Part shown: positions 47,615-59,060 of the stretch, piece by piece
How positions within the stretch are numbered: position 1 is the first letter of the stretch
Layout: each line of letters opens with the position of its first letter
DNA from: Ligustrum vulgare
Lineage: Eukaryota; Streptophyta; Magnoliopsida; Lamiales; Oleaceae
Reading direction: 5' to 3'
Assembly (NCBI GenBank): GCA_963555705.1
Contig: OY743176.1
Span: 61,020,040 to 61,084,039, forward strand
Length of the DNA stretch: 64,000 nucleotides
Translations under genes and position numbers: made by a program
The notes under the pieces: generated by a model
Database searches by the model: none
Seen by the model: only the letters and a program-made list of their open reading frames with translations
Told to the model about the DNA's origin: nothing

Positions 47615-47942
47615 ATACAACGAATGTTGTGCAGTTTCAGCTTTTGATATTGTTTAAGTTGGCTCTCATTCTTTATTCGCCTTCAAGTCCTCCAACTTCC
47701 AATTGCTCCAATTAGGTCCCACACTTCTAAATTATTTCAATTGACTTCCTCTCGTCCTCAATTTCCTTCAAGGCCTTTCCCATGTATATAATTTAAGCTC
47801 CAATTATCATCCATTTAGCCTTTGCTGCTTCATTTCCATAGTTTACTTGATTTTGGGATATATTTCTGCATTGTAAACAAATAATAAACAATTAGGTATA
47901 ATTTATTCTAAAACGACAATATATTATCCTAATTTATATATT

Positions 47943-47950
<8 letters not shown>

Positions 47951-48016
<66 letters not shown>
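47951..48016. repeat. (TG)33 microsatellite in R8 LTR
   Basis: 33 uninterrupted TG units lie 14 bp from the outer LTR end. Confidence 0.95.
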
Positions 48017-48019
<3 letters not shown>

Positions 48020-48031
48020 TACACTTATCAC

Positions 48032-49075
48032 CTAGGACACTTGAATATCGAACACTGAATGAAGAAAGGCATGAGAGAAAAGCTTATTAGCTAGTGATTG
48101 TGAGGCCCCAATTCTTGACTGGAGGGGACACCAAAGGCTAGTCTGACCTATAGAGGCCTCAGTAGCCTTCTTAGTAGCCTTTACTTGAAAACCGACGAAG
48201 ACAATTCTCTGCTTCCTTTCCTCTTCACTCTTGGACCTTAATACTAGAGGAACTTTCTTTGATCTCAAGTTCTTCAAAGTAACTTTTGGGAACTCTTTAA
48301 AGCCTGTACACAACTTAAAAACACTGAAGTTAAATAACAAAATAGATATAAAGAACTCAAAAGTCCATAAAAGATTAATAACTTGCTCATTACTCGCATA
48401 AGCCCGTGCTTCACAAAAAACTTGTTTAATGAGATGACCTTTTGATATGTGGCACAGTATGCAAAGAGTTTCTTCACCATAGCCAAGTCCTCTTCTGGGA
48501 GCAGGTACATAGATACTTGGCCTGTGAAAACAAAGGCAAGAAACATATTGGCGAAAAATAATTTTGAGACCATTAAAATATAAAAACTCATGCGGGTGAG
48601 AGATTTCTGGGGACTATCACTTCAAGGGAAAGGTCAGATGGGGAGCTTTTCCGATCCCTAACAGCCCAGAATCACTTAATTCTCCAGTTCTTGAGGGACT
48701 GATGTCGTCCAGTGATGATGGGAGAATGTGGACCCCTTTGTGTCAGGTCAAACCAGTCCTTCACATCTAGTCTGTTGTCCTTGTCCCTCTTGGCAGTCTT
48801 CTTCAGAGTGTACAAAGTGTGGACGATGTACAAGAAAATTGGGTAGTCCAGACTAATCTCTTGCCACACCAACCAAGTGTTCACTACTTGAGTCTAGAAA
48901 TTGAGGGTCAGTTGATATGGGCACAAGTTGCAGCTCCGGAGAAGAGCCCTGAAAAATGGCTTCAGGGGGAGCATCATACCACACTCCAAAGCATCATGAA
49001 GAATGGCCACATGACCTTTTGGAGGGTTGCAAGGCCTGCATGCCGAGCTAGGGCGTATAAGCCAAACTCCCATTG
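48032..49075 (-). pseudogene. Decayed Transposase_28-like ('putative gypsy type transposon') reading frame
   Basis: On the minus strand from 49075, broken frames give RPCNPPKGHVAILHDALECG and LKPFFRALLRSCNL, then a stop, VWQEISLDYPIFLYIVHTLY, and HQSLKNWRIK near 48680. After intron-like or broken sequence, EDLAMVKKLFAYC and an arginine/lysine-rich tail (SKSEEERKQR) run to 48032. Order and wording resemble the plant domain I know as Transposase_28 (PF04195), found in extra frames of gypsy elements. R8 LTR abuts at 48030. It may be a Tat-type antisense frame like that of R3. Non-functional. Confidence 0.5.
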
Positions 49076-51340
49076 ATTCTTTTTTATCTTGTTACCATTA
49101 TAGGTGATAACATAACACTAAATACACCAGTCACATATAAATATACATCTAATTGTAATTGATTATTATTCGTAAAGCACATTATACTATCAACAATTTC
49201 TCCTTTGATGTCAATCTCACTGGGGCTATAAATGCATGCCGCTACTGTACAGTAAGAGATGAACTTAAACAATTGATTGGCTTCTGATCGATGAATTAAA
49301 ATTCTAACGTACTGGAATGGAGCTTTTTTTGAGGGGGGGGGGGGATCATATAAAATTTCAAGTATAATATAAAGTTGAGAATCTTGATTTTATTTTATGA
49401 TTGCCTTTTTTTCTTGTCAATGGTTTTTGAGTATCTTCCTAATGTAGGTTATTTGAGATTATAGTAAATGGGATCGAGCAACTTCTATGGTTAAGTGATT
49501 TGTGGATTTCCTTGCATGAGATTGGTCATCATACTGGTCCATAAAAGTCATTAGTTAGTAAAAAAATAGTAATGGATTTCGTAACTAATCTGTCTCTAGT
49601 TCCGATAATAGAACTTCTTTCTCAGACTATAAAGGCCATCATCGAGGTATCAATTACTCCTAAGAATGTCCTCATTAAGGAGATGAGTTTTCAAGAACTC
49701 TCATCTTACCTAGATTGCATCATTCATCTCTTACGGGATTGAGTATGAAGGGCATTTGTAATTCAAAAGGCTTACAAAACTTTATGAAAATTATTTATCG
49801 GGAAATTAAGATTGCTAAACAATTAATTGGGATTTCATAGGATTACAAAACTCTTAGATGACTACTGAAATTTATTCCTATGTAAAGAAGAAACAAAATC
49901 CCCAACGTCAAACATTAACAGTCTTTTATGCAATGAAAACGAGAAAATATATAAACGAGAAAAGATATAAATGAGAATTTTATTTTATTAGACAAATTTG
50001 ACTTTTTTTGGTGGAAAGTAAACTCAAATTAATAACATTAAATTTTTAATTAAAAAAATAAAAGCGGTTTGGTTCAATTTTTTGTGGTTTTTGAAAGTCA
50101 AAACTTAAACCAAACCATTTTGAAACGATTTGGTTCGGTTTGAGAAAAATAAAACCACGGGTTCATGTGGTTTTAAACCAAAGAGTTAATTTCGGTTTGC
50201 AGTTTTGAGATTTTTTTTGTGCATCCTTATCTATTACAATAGCTGCAAGTCTATGACGAGATGTAATGACTATTATTAAGGAAATAGTTTACCTCATGAA
50301 AGGTTGAAGTTCTGTAACGTGTTAAGAGTAACACATGTCACGATCTTAGATAACAACCCATTCTATAAATAGAATTGCAATTATTACAAAGAAAGATGTT
50401 AGCAATTCAACATATTACATACAATAATCTTACTCTTACTCCATTTTTTCTCCTTTACACATATAATTCTCGCATCCAATTAAATTTTGCTTACAACAAG
50501 TCTTGACTTGAGCGTTGAGTGCAAACAAGAGCCACATTGGCTTCCTTTGCATGTTGACCCCGTTTGCCCAAGTGCACAGGAAAGCTGACATGTTCGAGAG
50601 GGAAGAATTGGAAAGTTTTTATCCAATATCCAACTATATTTTTTGGTCAACAAGGTCCTTCAAAGTATTAGGTATAAATTTATTTATTATATTTAACATT
50701 TTTATTATTAATTCTATCTCGATTTGATCACCTTTAGCCCTTTAACAAGCAAAATGGTAGAGCCAACTCAAAAATGGAAAAGAGCTAATATAGTCCTCAA
50801 ATTTTATAACATATTTCGCTTCTATTTTCAATTTTTATTTCTTTGACATTCTTATCTTCAACCTTTCATAAATTAATAGCCACCATCTATTGGCGGTAGG
50901 AGCGGTACGGGTGGATGTTCAATGGTAGATTGGGATTGGGATTGCCACATAGTTGGCTTTTGATCTTTGTGGAAAGATTTCTCGAAGTTTGAAGACTTCT
51001 CTTTATTTAGTTTGAGAAAATGATAATAACAGGCAAGAAATTGGGGTAACTATAGTCCGGATGCAATTTTGTCTTTCTATCCTTAATGACAATATTACAT
51101 GGAACTGTTATTAATGACGGTTATTACTAATAGTGTGATTGATAACTTATTTATAAACAAATTTATTAATAACACATTTTTTTAAAACCTATTTTTAACT
51201 TTATACATTTTTCAAAAATCACTTTTTAACTACATATTTTGCCTTGAAAAATATAAAATTCTTTTTGTAGGCAAAATTTTCTTGCCAAACAAAGGCTAAT
51301 TGATAAAAGTTGACGATAGAAGTGTCAAGAAATAAAGGTT
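49076..51340. other. Intergenic region upstream of the PRP38 gene
   Basis: No gene with a recognisable domain. A run of 12 G lies at 49333-49344. A hAT-like end (GGTTTGGTT..AAACCAAACCATTTTGAAACGATTTGGTTC type words) lies at about 50045-50240 without a found partner. A TATA-like TCTATAAATAGA at about 50374-50385 may be from an old LTR. A frame at 50515-50727 is open but unrecognised. Confidence 0.4.
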
Positions 51341-51370
51341 GAGGACTGGATTCGTTAGTCTGTAATGAGA

Positions 51371-51450
51371 TCGGGCCCAATCTTATCAAGTTTCAGGCCC
51401 TATTTTGATTTTACTCGCATGCCTAATTTTGAAGAATCCCTCTAGGGTTC
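51371..51450 (+). promoter_or_regulatory. Promoter/5' leader motifs of the PRP38 gene
   Basis: GGGCCCAA (51373-51380; TTGGGCCC on the other strand) and CAGGCCC (about 51395) resemble site II (TGGGCC/T) elements. CTAGGGTT (51443-51450; AACCCTAG reversed) is a telo-box. Both are common in plant housekeeping promoters. The exact transcription start is not determinable here. Confidence 0.45.
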
Positions 51451-52139
51451 AAAATTACATCTCGAAAAGCTTTTATCCCCCTTTCTCTTTAGCTCTCCTC
51501 ATCGCTTCAAGGTAAGGAAAAATTCATATGTTTTTCTTTTGTCTGAAATTAATTCTGTAGCAAATTATGAAAAATCAGCACAATTTGCATTTAATTCGTT
51601 CTTGATTTCTTTCTGTCTTTCGTACTTCCATTGCTTTGAAATCTATATTAAGCATAATTCTATCAGTTTTAAGTAAACGAAAATGGTAATTAAAATAATA
51701 TAAATTTAGTTTTGAACTTGTGCTGAGTTCTGAGGGAACCTAATCTGCATTTAAGTTTATGATTTTAAAATATAGCTTCATTTAGATTCATAACCTAATT
51801 TGCACAATATTTTGACAACTTGAGGTTTCAAATTTACTGGAATTTAAGCTTTCCTTCTATCTTTTATTGTCTTTAATTTCAAATTGCATTCGAGGTTTTG
51901 AAAAAAATAAAAATAAAAAATAGAAATTATGCCATAAAAAGAGAGAAAATAGATGTTTTTAGAATGTTAATGAACGGATTCCTATCGTTTGACTGTTATT
52001 TAGTTATTAATTCATCATTTTTTTATTCTGTAGGTATGCACTTTTTTATTTTTCATGAGAAACTTTGCTATGGTAATCTTTTGATGTTGTATTTTTTAAC
52101 ATTTTATTTGGTAGGTGTCAGTGCATCGAATGATATAGT
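51451..52139 (+). other. PRP38 5' UTR with a leader intron
   Basis: A C/T-rich leader ends CTTCAAG at 51511. The donor GTAAGG follows at 51512, and the acceptor is TTTGGTAG ending at 52114. The leader exon resumes at 52115 and reaches the ATG at 52140. First introns in the 5' UTR are common in plant splicing-factor genes. The leader start is estimated. Confidence 0.6.
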
Positions 52140-55100
52140 ATGGCCGAAATAAAGTCATCTGGAAGACCTATTGATCAATTACTGGAGAAAGTCCTTTGCA
52201 TGAATATACTCTCTTCTGATTACTTTCGGGACCTGTTGAGATTGAAAACTTATCACGAAGTGATAGATGAGATTTACATTACCGTCACGCATGTGGAGCC
52301 ATGGATGACTGGCAACTGTCGGGGTCCTTCAACTGCATTCTGCCTTCTTTACAAGTTCTTTACCATGAAACTCACTGTCAAGCAAATGCATGGGCTTCTG
52401 AAGCACTCAGATTCTCCTTTCATCAGAGCGGTGAGTACACCATATTTGTTTACTCTATTTTGGGGTCCAATGAACTGTACAGTAATGAATTACATAGATG
52501 ATAAACTGTATCCTTTTTGTGATTTTGGCTGGACATATTATGAGCAGAAATCAAAATTATTGTTATTGTATAGAGACCATAGCTTTATCAAGTATAGGAA
52601 ATGCCTGTAGACCTAATAATTTGGTTAAAAACCAATACTGTCAATCTTTTATACCCCTACATGGTAAAACCTTGAAGCAACTTCGATGGTTGGCTAGTGG
52701 GGATATATGCAGGTCAGGCGGAAGAAAACTTAAGGTGTATCTTCTTCTCTGGTGTCATGTAATTTTAAGTTCTTCAAACCAGCCTCTTGGAGATGCAGAC
52801 AAGGATGAAGGAATTGATGCCATTGCTATGGTATTTCTAGTTCCTGGATGTGAATAATTTGTACAATCTAATGCCATGGCAGTTATCCGAATAAAACAGA
52901 AGTAAGTTGAAAATTAAATATGAGCCTATATAATTAGGAAAGAGAATACTCAGATTTTGGGAAGAAACACATATGCTCCATACAAGACTTGGATGCGCTA
53001 AATGGTGGAGAATCTGATTGACCTTTCGACTCGTGAATTAACCACCCACTCCTATATCAAGACAAGAGGCCAGACATCCTACTAGACTGCTTCGACCATT
53101 TTGAAAGGTAAATGCCATGCTGGAAAAAGGACCTTCAAGATTCAAATACGCTGCAAACATGGACACTGATTTGACTCTACACAAATACCAACATTCCAGG
53201 AACTCTTTTTGATCCAGACTCAGAATCCGAGTGTTTAGTTCAAGAACCAACTTTGCCTCTGTCATCCAATAAAGCGACATAGAAGCCAATTTTGGGGCTG
53301 CTTTATGATAATGAAACCAACCAGCAAAAAGTATTGATGATGCAAAAACCAATGCACCGATTGTTGTACAATAAAAATGATCTTTTACCTCTTAGATTTG
53401 TGTTTTTGGAATTGGTTTTAGCTTTTGCAACCATTGTAAGGGTTCACTTTGTATTAAAGGTGAGACCATATACAATTTACACTTACCATGTTTGGGTACA
53501 TGGTACCTTGGTGAAGCACAGATACTCTCCCCTGCGTATTGCTCTCAAACATGTTTTAGATACAGACCCTAATAGACCACTTCTAGAAAATGTCTTGACA
53601 TGCCATGTGGTCCTTTTTTAAACGTTCTTAAATTTTCAACACCTGATGGACACTTCTACACTCCTCTTAGGCACTCGTTGCATGCACCATGTGGCAACAG
53701 TAGTAAACAATATAATCCACAGTTATCTTGCTACAAATAGCTACTAATTCAAAAGATTTCACTAAAAATAGTCAAAATCAAATCTGAAATAGGAATTTAT
53801 TCGAAAAATAAAAGATTCATAAATGATAAAGGTATAATATATAACATTTGATTTGACAGTCCTGATTCATCTCTTACTTTTACCTTGTCATGCTCATATT
53901 AGGGCTTCATAGTATGATCCCACTTCAAGTAATTATTTAGAAACATGTTTTTATTTTTTTATTTTTTTATTTTTTTATTTTTTATTTTTTATGGTTTTGG
54001 TAGTAAGAAAATATGGAGCTAATGTATTCGTCATTTTGCTTGTATGGCCAATTTGTTCGCTGGTGTGACCGTGTGAGTTTGGTACTTACAATCTCTTATA
54101 CTTTTGCAGATTGGATTTCTCTACTTAAGATACGTTGCAGATCCAAAGACATTATGGAGTTGGTATGAGCCTTACTTGAAAGACGACGAGGTATGAAAAA
54201 GGTGCCCTGTCTGCTTCCTTCTGCTGAACCCTTTTTGAGTTACCCTTGTACTTTCAAGTTCGAGTTTTTCTCATGTTATTTGAAGTAATAAATGATAGGG
54301 TAATGTTACTTGCACCCCACCCATGCCCCCATGTGTGACACCACACTCACATGGGGTGTGGGACCCACATTATGCACTATATCATTTAGGATAATTCTAC
54401 TTGCACCCCACTCATGCCTCCATGTGTGACACCACACTCACATGGGGTGTGGGACCTAATTCTACTTGCACCCCACTCATGCCCCATGTGAGTGTGGTGT
54501 CACACATGGAGGCATGAGTGGGGTGCAAGTAGAATTATCCTAAATGATATAGTGCAAGTAGAATTATCCTAAATGATATAGTGCATAATGTTACCACGGC
54601 TTTTCTTGATGCAGAATAGGTTTCTTCGTCTGAGTCGAAATTTGATATTTGAAGATGAAAAACTGGGTAATAATTAAATCAATTTAGATGTGAATTACTT
54701 ATATGCTATCATGGTTTCTGACTTTGGAAATTAGTTAGATACTCGACAAGTTTAGTCAAAGTGTGATACCTGGTTGGAGTACCAATGTGGTTCTCTTAGA
54801 GTGGACGCACATTCAACTCAATTTGTTCTGTTCTGTTCTGTTCTGTTTGTACTCTCTGTTTATATTCCCATTTAAGATGGGTTTGCATCATTTGAAAAGT
54901 GAATTATATAGAATGAATACTTTGACATGCATTATAGGCTAGGAGTCAATCTTTTACTGGCTAACCAGTCTTAAATTTGTGCTTTTGTTCTCTTGGTGAT
55001 AATTCCATGCAAACATGAATGTTCTCATTGAAGATAGGGTGTCATGACGTGCTGTTTTGCATCAATTGACAAGACCATTAAATTTCCACTTTCTGGATGA

Positions 55101-55194
55101 CTGAGTAATATGCACCATAGAAGTCATTCTTTCACCTGCTAGCTGTCTTAATTTTTTTAATTAATTAATTAAATAATAATAATAATAATAATTA

Positions 55195-55225
<31 letters not shown>

Positions 55226-57930
55226 TTTATTTTTTCCTCGTGTTAATCTTGCTATTTTACATGGTCTCCTAGTGAGAATGTGACCTCTTTTGGTAACCTG
55301 TAGTAGAGCTCTTATATAACTTGCAGAGCTTGTGTGTGTGTGTGTGTGTGTGTGTTGAAATGACGTTCGAGGAACTAATGCTTTGAAATGCTTGTCTTAG
55401 ATAATATTTCTTGTTATCTTTAGCAAGTCTTCCTGAGTTGTATTGGGGCATCCTCAAGTGCTGCACTGGTGTAAGCCTTGGTTGTGTAATTAGTATCTTG
55501 GATTTTGTTTCTTTACCTGCTAAATCTTATCCTTAACTTTAGAAATGCTAATGTAGAAAGCTTATTCTTGTGAACACTATATACTACTGTAGGAATTCTC
55601 TCCTGGTTCTAATGGCCGAATGACTACGATGGGTGTATATGTGCGCGACTTGCTTCTTGGACAGGTAAGGTGCTAAAGATTGCCTTTGATTGTTGGACAT
55701 ATTAAACTGCATGTGTTTTCTCCAATTTTATCCATTTTGTTAATCCTCTTGGCAGAATTTATTGACAGTCTGTATTTTTGACACATATATTTGGTGTCAC
55801 TTTCACTTGTTGGTTTATAGTCTACTTTCTAATCTTTTTCGAATTGATTCTAGTGTGGCTTGGTATGGTTATCTTAGAGACATTTATCTTTTAATGATCT
55901 ATATATCTTTCCTTTTAACTTGATAGATATCTTTGGATCTTAGCGTACTCCACTAGTTCTTCTCCCTTTCTTGTAATCGATTCTAATTCTTTGCATTTTT
56001 AGTGCAACGTAATGATTAGCACCTTTAAAAATAATTATACCAGCGCCAAGCATAATAGAATGAAAAAAACTGGACCATTGTACATCATCAAGAAATCTTT
56101 TCAATTTATTATTCTTATGCTCGTGCGCGTGCGCGTGTAGGAGATAATCTTTGTATATGCTTATTGTTTTCATTTAGATCATTTTTGACATCTGTAAGAA
56201 CTGGATTTTAAGTGCTCCAGGTATGTTATTTGAGCCTGCATTACAAAATAGATTTGGAGACTGTTAGTTTCATTAGAATTGATGTTTTGTATTAGTAACA
56301 TCTCTTGAATGGAATGTGGAACATATTACCAATTCTATTCATACTATTCTCTAATGTGAGGCAATTTGCCATCTGACATATTTTGAATTTCTCGAGATTT
56401 CAAATTCTTTATTACTTTGATTCTACAATCCCAAATACAGCTGCTTAAAATTGGAAAAATGACACTGATGCCGAATGACACAGGGAATTAGAGAAAAGCG
56501 AGGGAAGTAGATAGAAGAAAAGGGAGGAAGAAGAGGAAGAAAGAGAAAATTAGAAAGGAGATAAGAAGAACACGTGGAAAATTATATAATTCGGATCCAT
56601 TATCAATAATAGTCTTGTACAAATTGAAATAAGTTCCCTTTTATATAGGGTAAATAAGTTAAAACTCATAGGAACTTATATTAGTTATTACAACCTATTC
56701 AAACTATAAAAGCTAATCTAAACTTAACTTAATCAAAGAAAATTCTAGTCTAAATGAAACTTTATATAATCCTATTTCTCCTAGAATCCTCATCAGACAC
56801 TGCCCATAAATTAATATGTAATTTTTTCAATATTAGATGTTTCCGTAGTTCTCTTGCTATTGAAAACTCTTTACCTACACTTCTTTTTGCGTACGGGAGG
56901 TGATGAGTGGAGTTCATTATGATGTTTAGGAGCCAGGGAGTTCAGGGACGAGCTTGTTTTTGTTATTAGAAAATGCCCGACAATGACCCCCTATCATTTG
57001 GTTTATCGATTAGATTACTGTTAGGTATAATATTATTATTGCAAATGCTAAAGAATGTTCTAATTATTAGATGCATGTATGTATGTCTTCATGCCTTTTA
57101 TCTTCTGCACTAACTCAGAAATTTGTCTCTGCCTGCAGTATTACTTCGACACTCTTTTTCCCCGCATCCCAGTTCCTGTAATGCGAACTATTGTAGCTAA
57201 TCTTGAGAATATGAAGCTACCTAGTAAACATTGTGGTGTTACCGGTGAGACTACCCGTGGATCTGAGGAAACTGCCCGGAGGCCACCTTCTGTCAAAGCT
57301 GCTCTCTCTGTTTCCTTTGGTCAACGAGCTCCTCATCGTGCGACAACAAGAGATTCATCTCCTGTTCGCCGTACACTGCCATCATCTTCTTATGATAGGG
57401 ATGGTGATTCAAGACGGTCCCCGATACGTAGGAGCCAGAGCCGTGATTTGTCGGATCGAGAATATTCAGACATGAATAGAGGCAGAGAAAGAGGGGACAG
57501 AGAAAGGGACAGGGACAGGGATTACTCCCGAGATCGAGGCAGGGACAGAGATAAAGACTGGGAAAGGGAGAGAGATCGAGAACGTGGAAGAGAGAGAGAT
57601 CGGGGGTACAATTATGATAGAAGGTCCAGAGATAGCTATAGAAGGGATTATGAGAGGAGCAGCCGCAACGGTGATCGCTACGCCATAGAAGGTAGTTCTC
57701 GTCGAAGCCGCAGCAGAAGCAGGAGTCAAAGCGTGCACGAACGGAGTCGTCTGAGTCCTGTCAAAGACGTAAACAAAGAAAAGACATCTGCGTCCAGTAA
57801 TTTAGCCAAGCTTAAAGACCTATATGGTGACCTGAGCTACCAAAAAGATGACTCAAGCAAAGACAGTGGACCTAACAGGGCTAGTGGTACTGAGGAAGTG
57901 ATTAGACTTGGTGGTTCCACTTGGAGGTAA
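52140..57930 (+). CDS. PRP38: PRP38-family pre-mRNA splicing factor (PRPF38B-like), 411 aa in four coding exons
   Basis: Exons: 52140-52430, 54110-54190, 55593-55664 and 57139-57930. All junctions are phase 0 with GT...AG (GCG|GTGAGT, TTGCAG|ATT, GAG|GTATGA, TGTAG|GAA, CAG|GTAAGG, CTGCAG|TAT). The joined length is 1236 nt. PRP38 proteins act in the nucleus in the spliceosomal U4/U6.U5 tri-snRNP at activation. The PRP38 domain spans about residues 8-175: [85 protein letters not shown] conserved plant segment ([22 protein letters not shown]) is followed by an Arg/Asp/Ser-rich RS-like tail (about 225-365) and the end [11 protein letters not shown]...GGSTWR. The tail resembles PRPF38B more than PRPF38A. 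The frame is clean, so the gene appears intact. The last exon is open upstream into the intron; the acceptor at 57137-57138 was chosen because the protein family continues there. Confidence 0.95.
53285..53375 (-). other. psaA: Plastid psaA fragment (NUPT) in PRP38 intron 2
   Basis: The minus strand encodes [16 protein letters not shown], the unmistakable photosystem I PsaA membrane-segment word. The flanking DNA also looks plastid-like (GGTGCATTGGTTTTTGC and TTGTAC upstream). The match covers about 91 bp and fades on both sides. It has several substitutions, so it is an old nuclear insert of plastid DNA with no function. Confidence 0.8.
54298..54597. mobile_element. Foldback MITE-like element in PRP38 intron 3
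   Basis: GGGTAATGTTACTTGCACCCCA at the left (quoted in part) mirrors TGCATAATGTTACC at the right. Long inner arms (CCACTCATGCC..CATGTGTGACACCACAC and its reverse complement) form a near-perfect hairpin. A block of about 95 bp is duplicated on the left arm and a block of about 26 bp (GCAAGTAGAATTATCCTAAA) on the right. No coding sequence. Confidence 0.75.
55150..55235. repeat. AT-rich simple repeat (AATA/TTATT/ATTT)n
   Basis: TTAATTAATTAA, then (AAT)n, then (ATT)n and (TTTA)n; the centre can fold back on itself. It lies in PRP38 intron 3. Confidence 0.9.
55331..55355. repeat. (TG)12 microsatellite
   Basis: About 12 TG units in PRP38 intron 3. Confidence 0.9.
56476..56799 (-). mobile_element. 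Probable small solo LTR in PRP38 intron 4
   Basis: On the minus strand it starts TGTCTGATGAGGATT, has a TATA box (CCCTATATAAAAGGG, about 56640-56654) followed by a C/T-rich leader, and ends CCCTGTGTCA. A GGCATCAGTG word just outside could be a decayed primer site. No target duplication was found and the lower edge could be 56460. It may reflect a copia-type LTR. Confidence 0.45.
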
Positions 57931-58160
57931 TCTTTTTCGATAATTTGAAATTGAGCAGGAGATAAAATTGTCATTCGTATGTTAGAGTACATCTAGTATC
58001 TGATATATATAGGCAGTATCATTTTCTTCTTATTTTTAACATTTGAAGCCGGATATCCATGTGAACATCATTTATGCTTACATCCCTGGTGTGCGAAGAG
58101 ATGCATGTGTAATAGTAAACACTTTGTATGGTATTTCAATAAATTAATTGCAGTTTTTTT
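57931..58160 (+). other. PRP38 3' UTR with polyadenylation signal
   Basis: AATAAA lies at 58138-58143, about 210 bp after the stop, followed by a T-rich run from 58155. The transcript probably ends near 58160. Confidence 0.6.
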
Positions 58161-58254
58161 TTTTTTTTGAGTGGAGTAAGATGACATTGTATGTATAACT
58201 GAAAAGCGTCTAAATCAGATAGTTATGCTGCTACTAGCAGTAGAACCGCATCTT

Positions 58255-59060
58255 AAGCAATGTTCAGAAAACCAGAAATCCAGAAATTGGTTTGACCCGG
58301 AAAAGGCAACGGGTCAAGGATCAGAAGGTCCAATTGGGGTTGAACCAGTTACAATTAAAAAATTAATTAATTATTCCAAAAATCACAAAACTTTCTAAAA
58401 AATAAGTTATTTTACAAATAAATCAATACTTGCTAATTAATTTGATTTATTATTATAGATTCATAGTTGTTAATTTATTTATTATACTATAATTTATTTA
58501 TTACAAATTATACTATGATTTATTTCAAAATTTCAAGATATTTAAAAATACTTTAACCCATTAAAAAATAAAAATAATATTTAAATAACTTATTTGGAAG
58601 AGAATTTTAACAAATAAATAAATGATAAATAAAAATAATTTTAAAAGAAAAGAACAAAACAATTACCTAAAGAAAAGAAAAGGAAAAAAAAAAAAAAAAC
58701 TTACAACTATCCCACATCGAATGTAGATGTGTGATAAGGTTGAAAGTTCCTTTATAAAAAGCTGTTTGGATGTGGGGAACTTAAGAATTTAATACCAAAT
58801 TGTAAAGGGAATGGCATAATTACACATGCCGCCCCTAGGCTGTATTTTTTTATTTTTTATTTTTATTTTTTAAATTAACCTTTTAGCTGAACTGGGTTTC
58901 TTTGATAATCGGATCGGGTTGACCGGGTAGCGGTTAACCGCTAAAAAACTTGGTTCCCGGTCCGGTTTTTAAATAGGCGGTTTTATGGTTGAATCGGATC
59001 GGTTTTTCGGTCGGTTTCAGGTTTTGGTTTTTACGGTTGAATCGGTCGGTCCGGTTCGAT
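58255..59060. mobile_element. hAT-like non-autonomous remnant
   Basis: Both edges carry CCGG/GGTT-rich subterminal words in opposite orientation (GACCCGG, CCAATTGGGG, GAACCAGTT on the left; GAACTGGGTTTC, ATCGGATCGGGTTGACCGGG and CGGTCCGGTT on the right). The centre is AT-rich and non-coding. Exact ends and target duplications could not be fixed. Confidence 0.4.
58708..58758 (+). promoter_or_regulatory. snRNA-promoter-like USE plus TATA
   Basis: ATCCCACATCG matches the plant snRNA upstream element (RTCCCACATCG). TTTATAAAA follows after 31 bases, close to the USE-TATA spacing of RNA polymerase II snRNA genes. No U-snRNA sequence is recognisable downstream, so it may be a relic carried by the surrounding repeat. 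Confidence 0.4.

Larger units (their letters stand above)
43519..48030 (-). mobile_element. R8: minus-strand non-autonomous gypsy element, proximal piece
   Basis: From the 5' LTR (48030-46491) a degenerate tRNA-Asp-type primer region follows, then a shortened gag (46470-45561), the GGGAGGCAACCCA block (45498-45520) and a long non-coding region like that of R9. It stops at 43519 against the R9 3' LTR; the rest is at 30854-31562. The Gag core, protease, RT and integrase are absent. Like R9 it keeps two palindrome quartets and the GAGGACAATG block (44019-44032, minus). Confidence 0.75.
46491..48030 (-). repeat. R8 5' LTR
   Basis: 1540 bp. On the minus strand it starts TGATAAGTGTATTTCAC (as R9 starts TGATAAGTGTGTTTTAT) and ends next to the AGTTTTTGACG primer region. 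The palindrome quartet is at 47504-47614 and the TATA (CTATAAATATAAA) at about 47420-47432, in the same order as in R9 although the palindromic word differs. Confidence 0.85.

Noticed and set aside
49333..49344. A run of 12 G as a G-quadruplex or control site
   Set aside because: A single homopolymer run in intergenic DNA with no gene near; length may also be a sequencing effect.
53292..53621. A 109-residue plus-strand frame in PRP38 intron 2
   Set aside because: It overlaps the psaA fragment on the other strand and shows no recognisable domain.
57079..57138. In-frame extension upstream of the last PRP38 exon
   Set aside because: A clean CTGCAG acceptor at 57138 and family alignment ([14 protein letters not shown]) place the exon start at 57139; the upstream part is intron that happens to be open.
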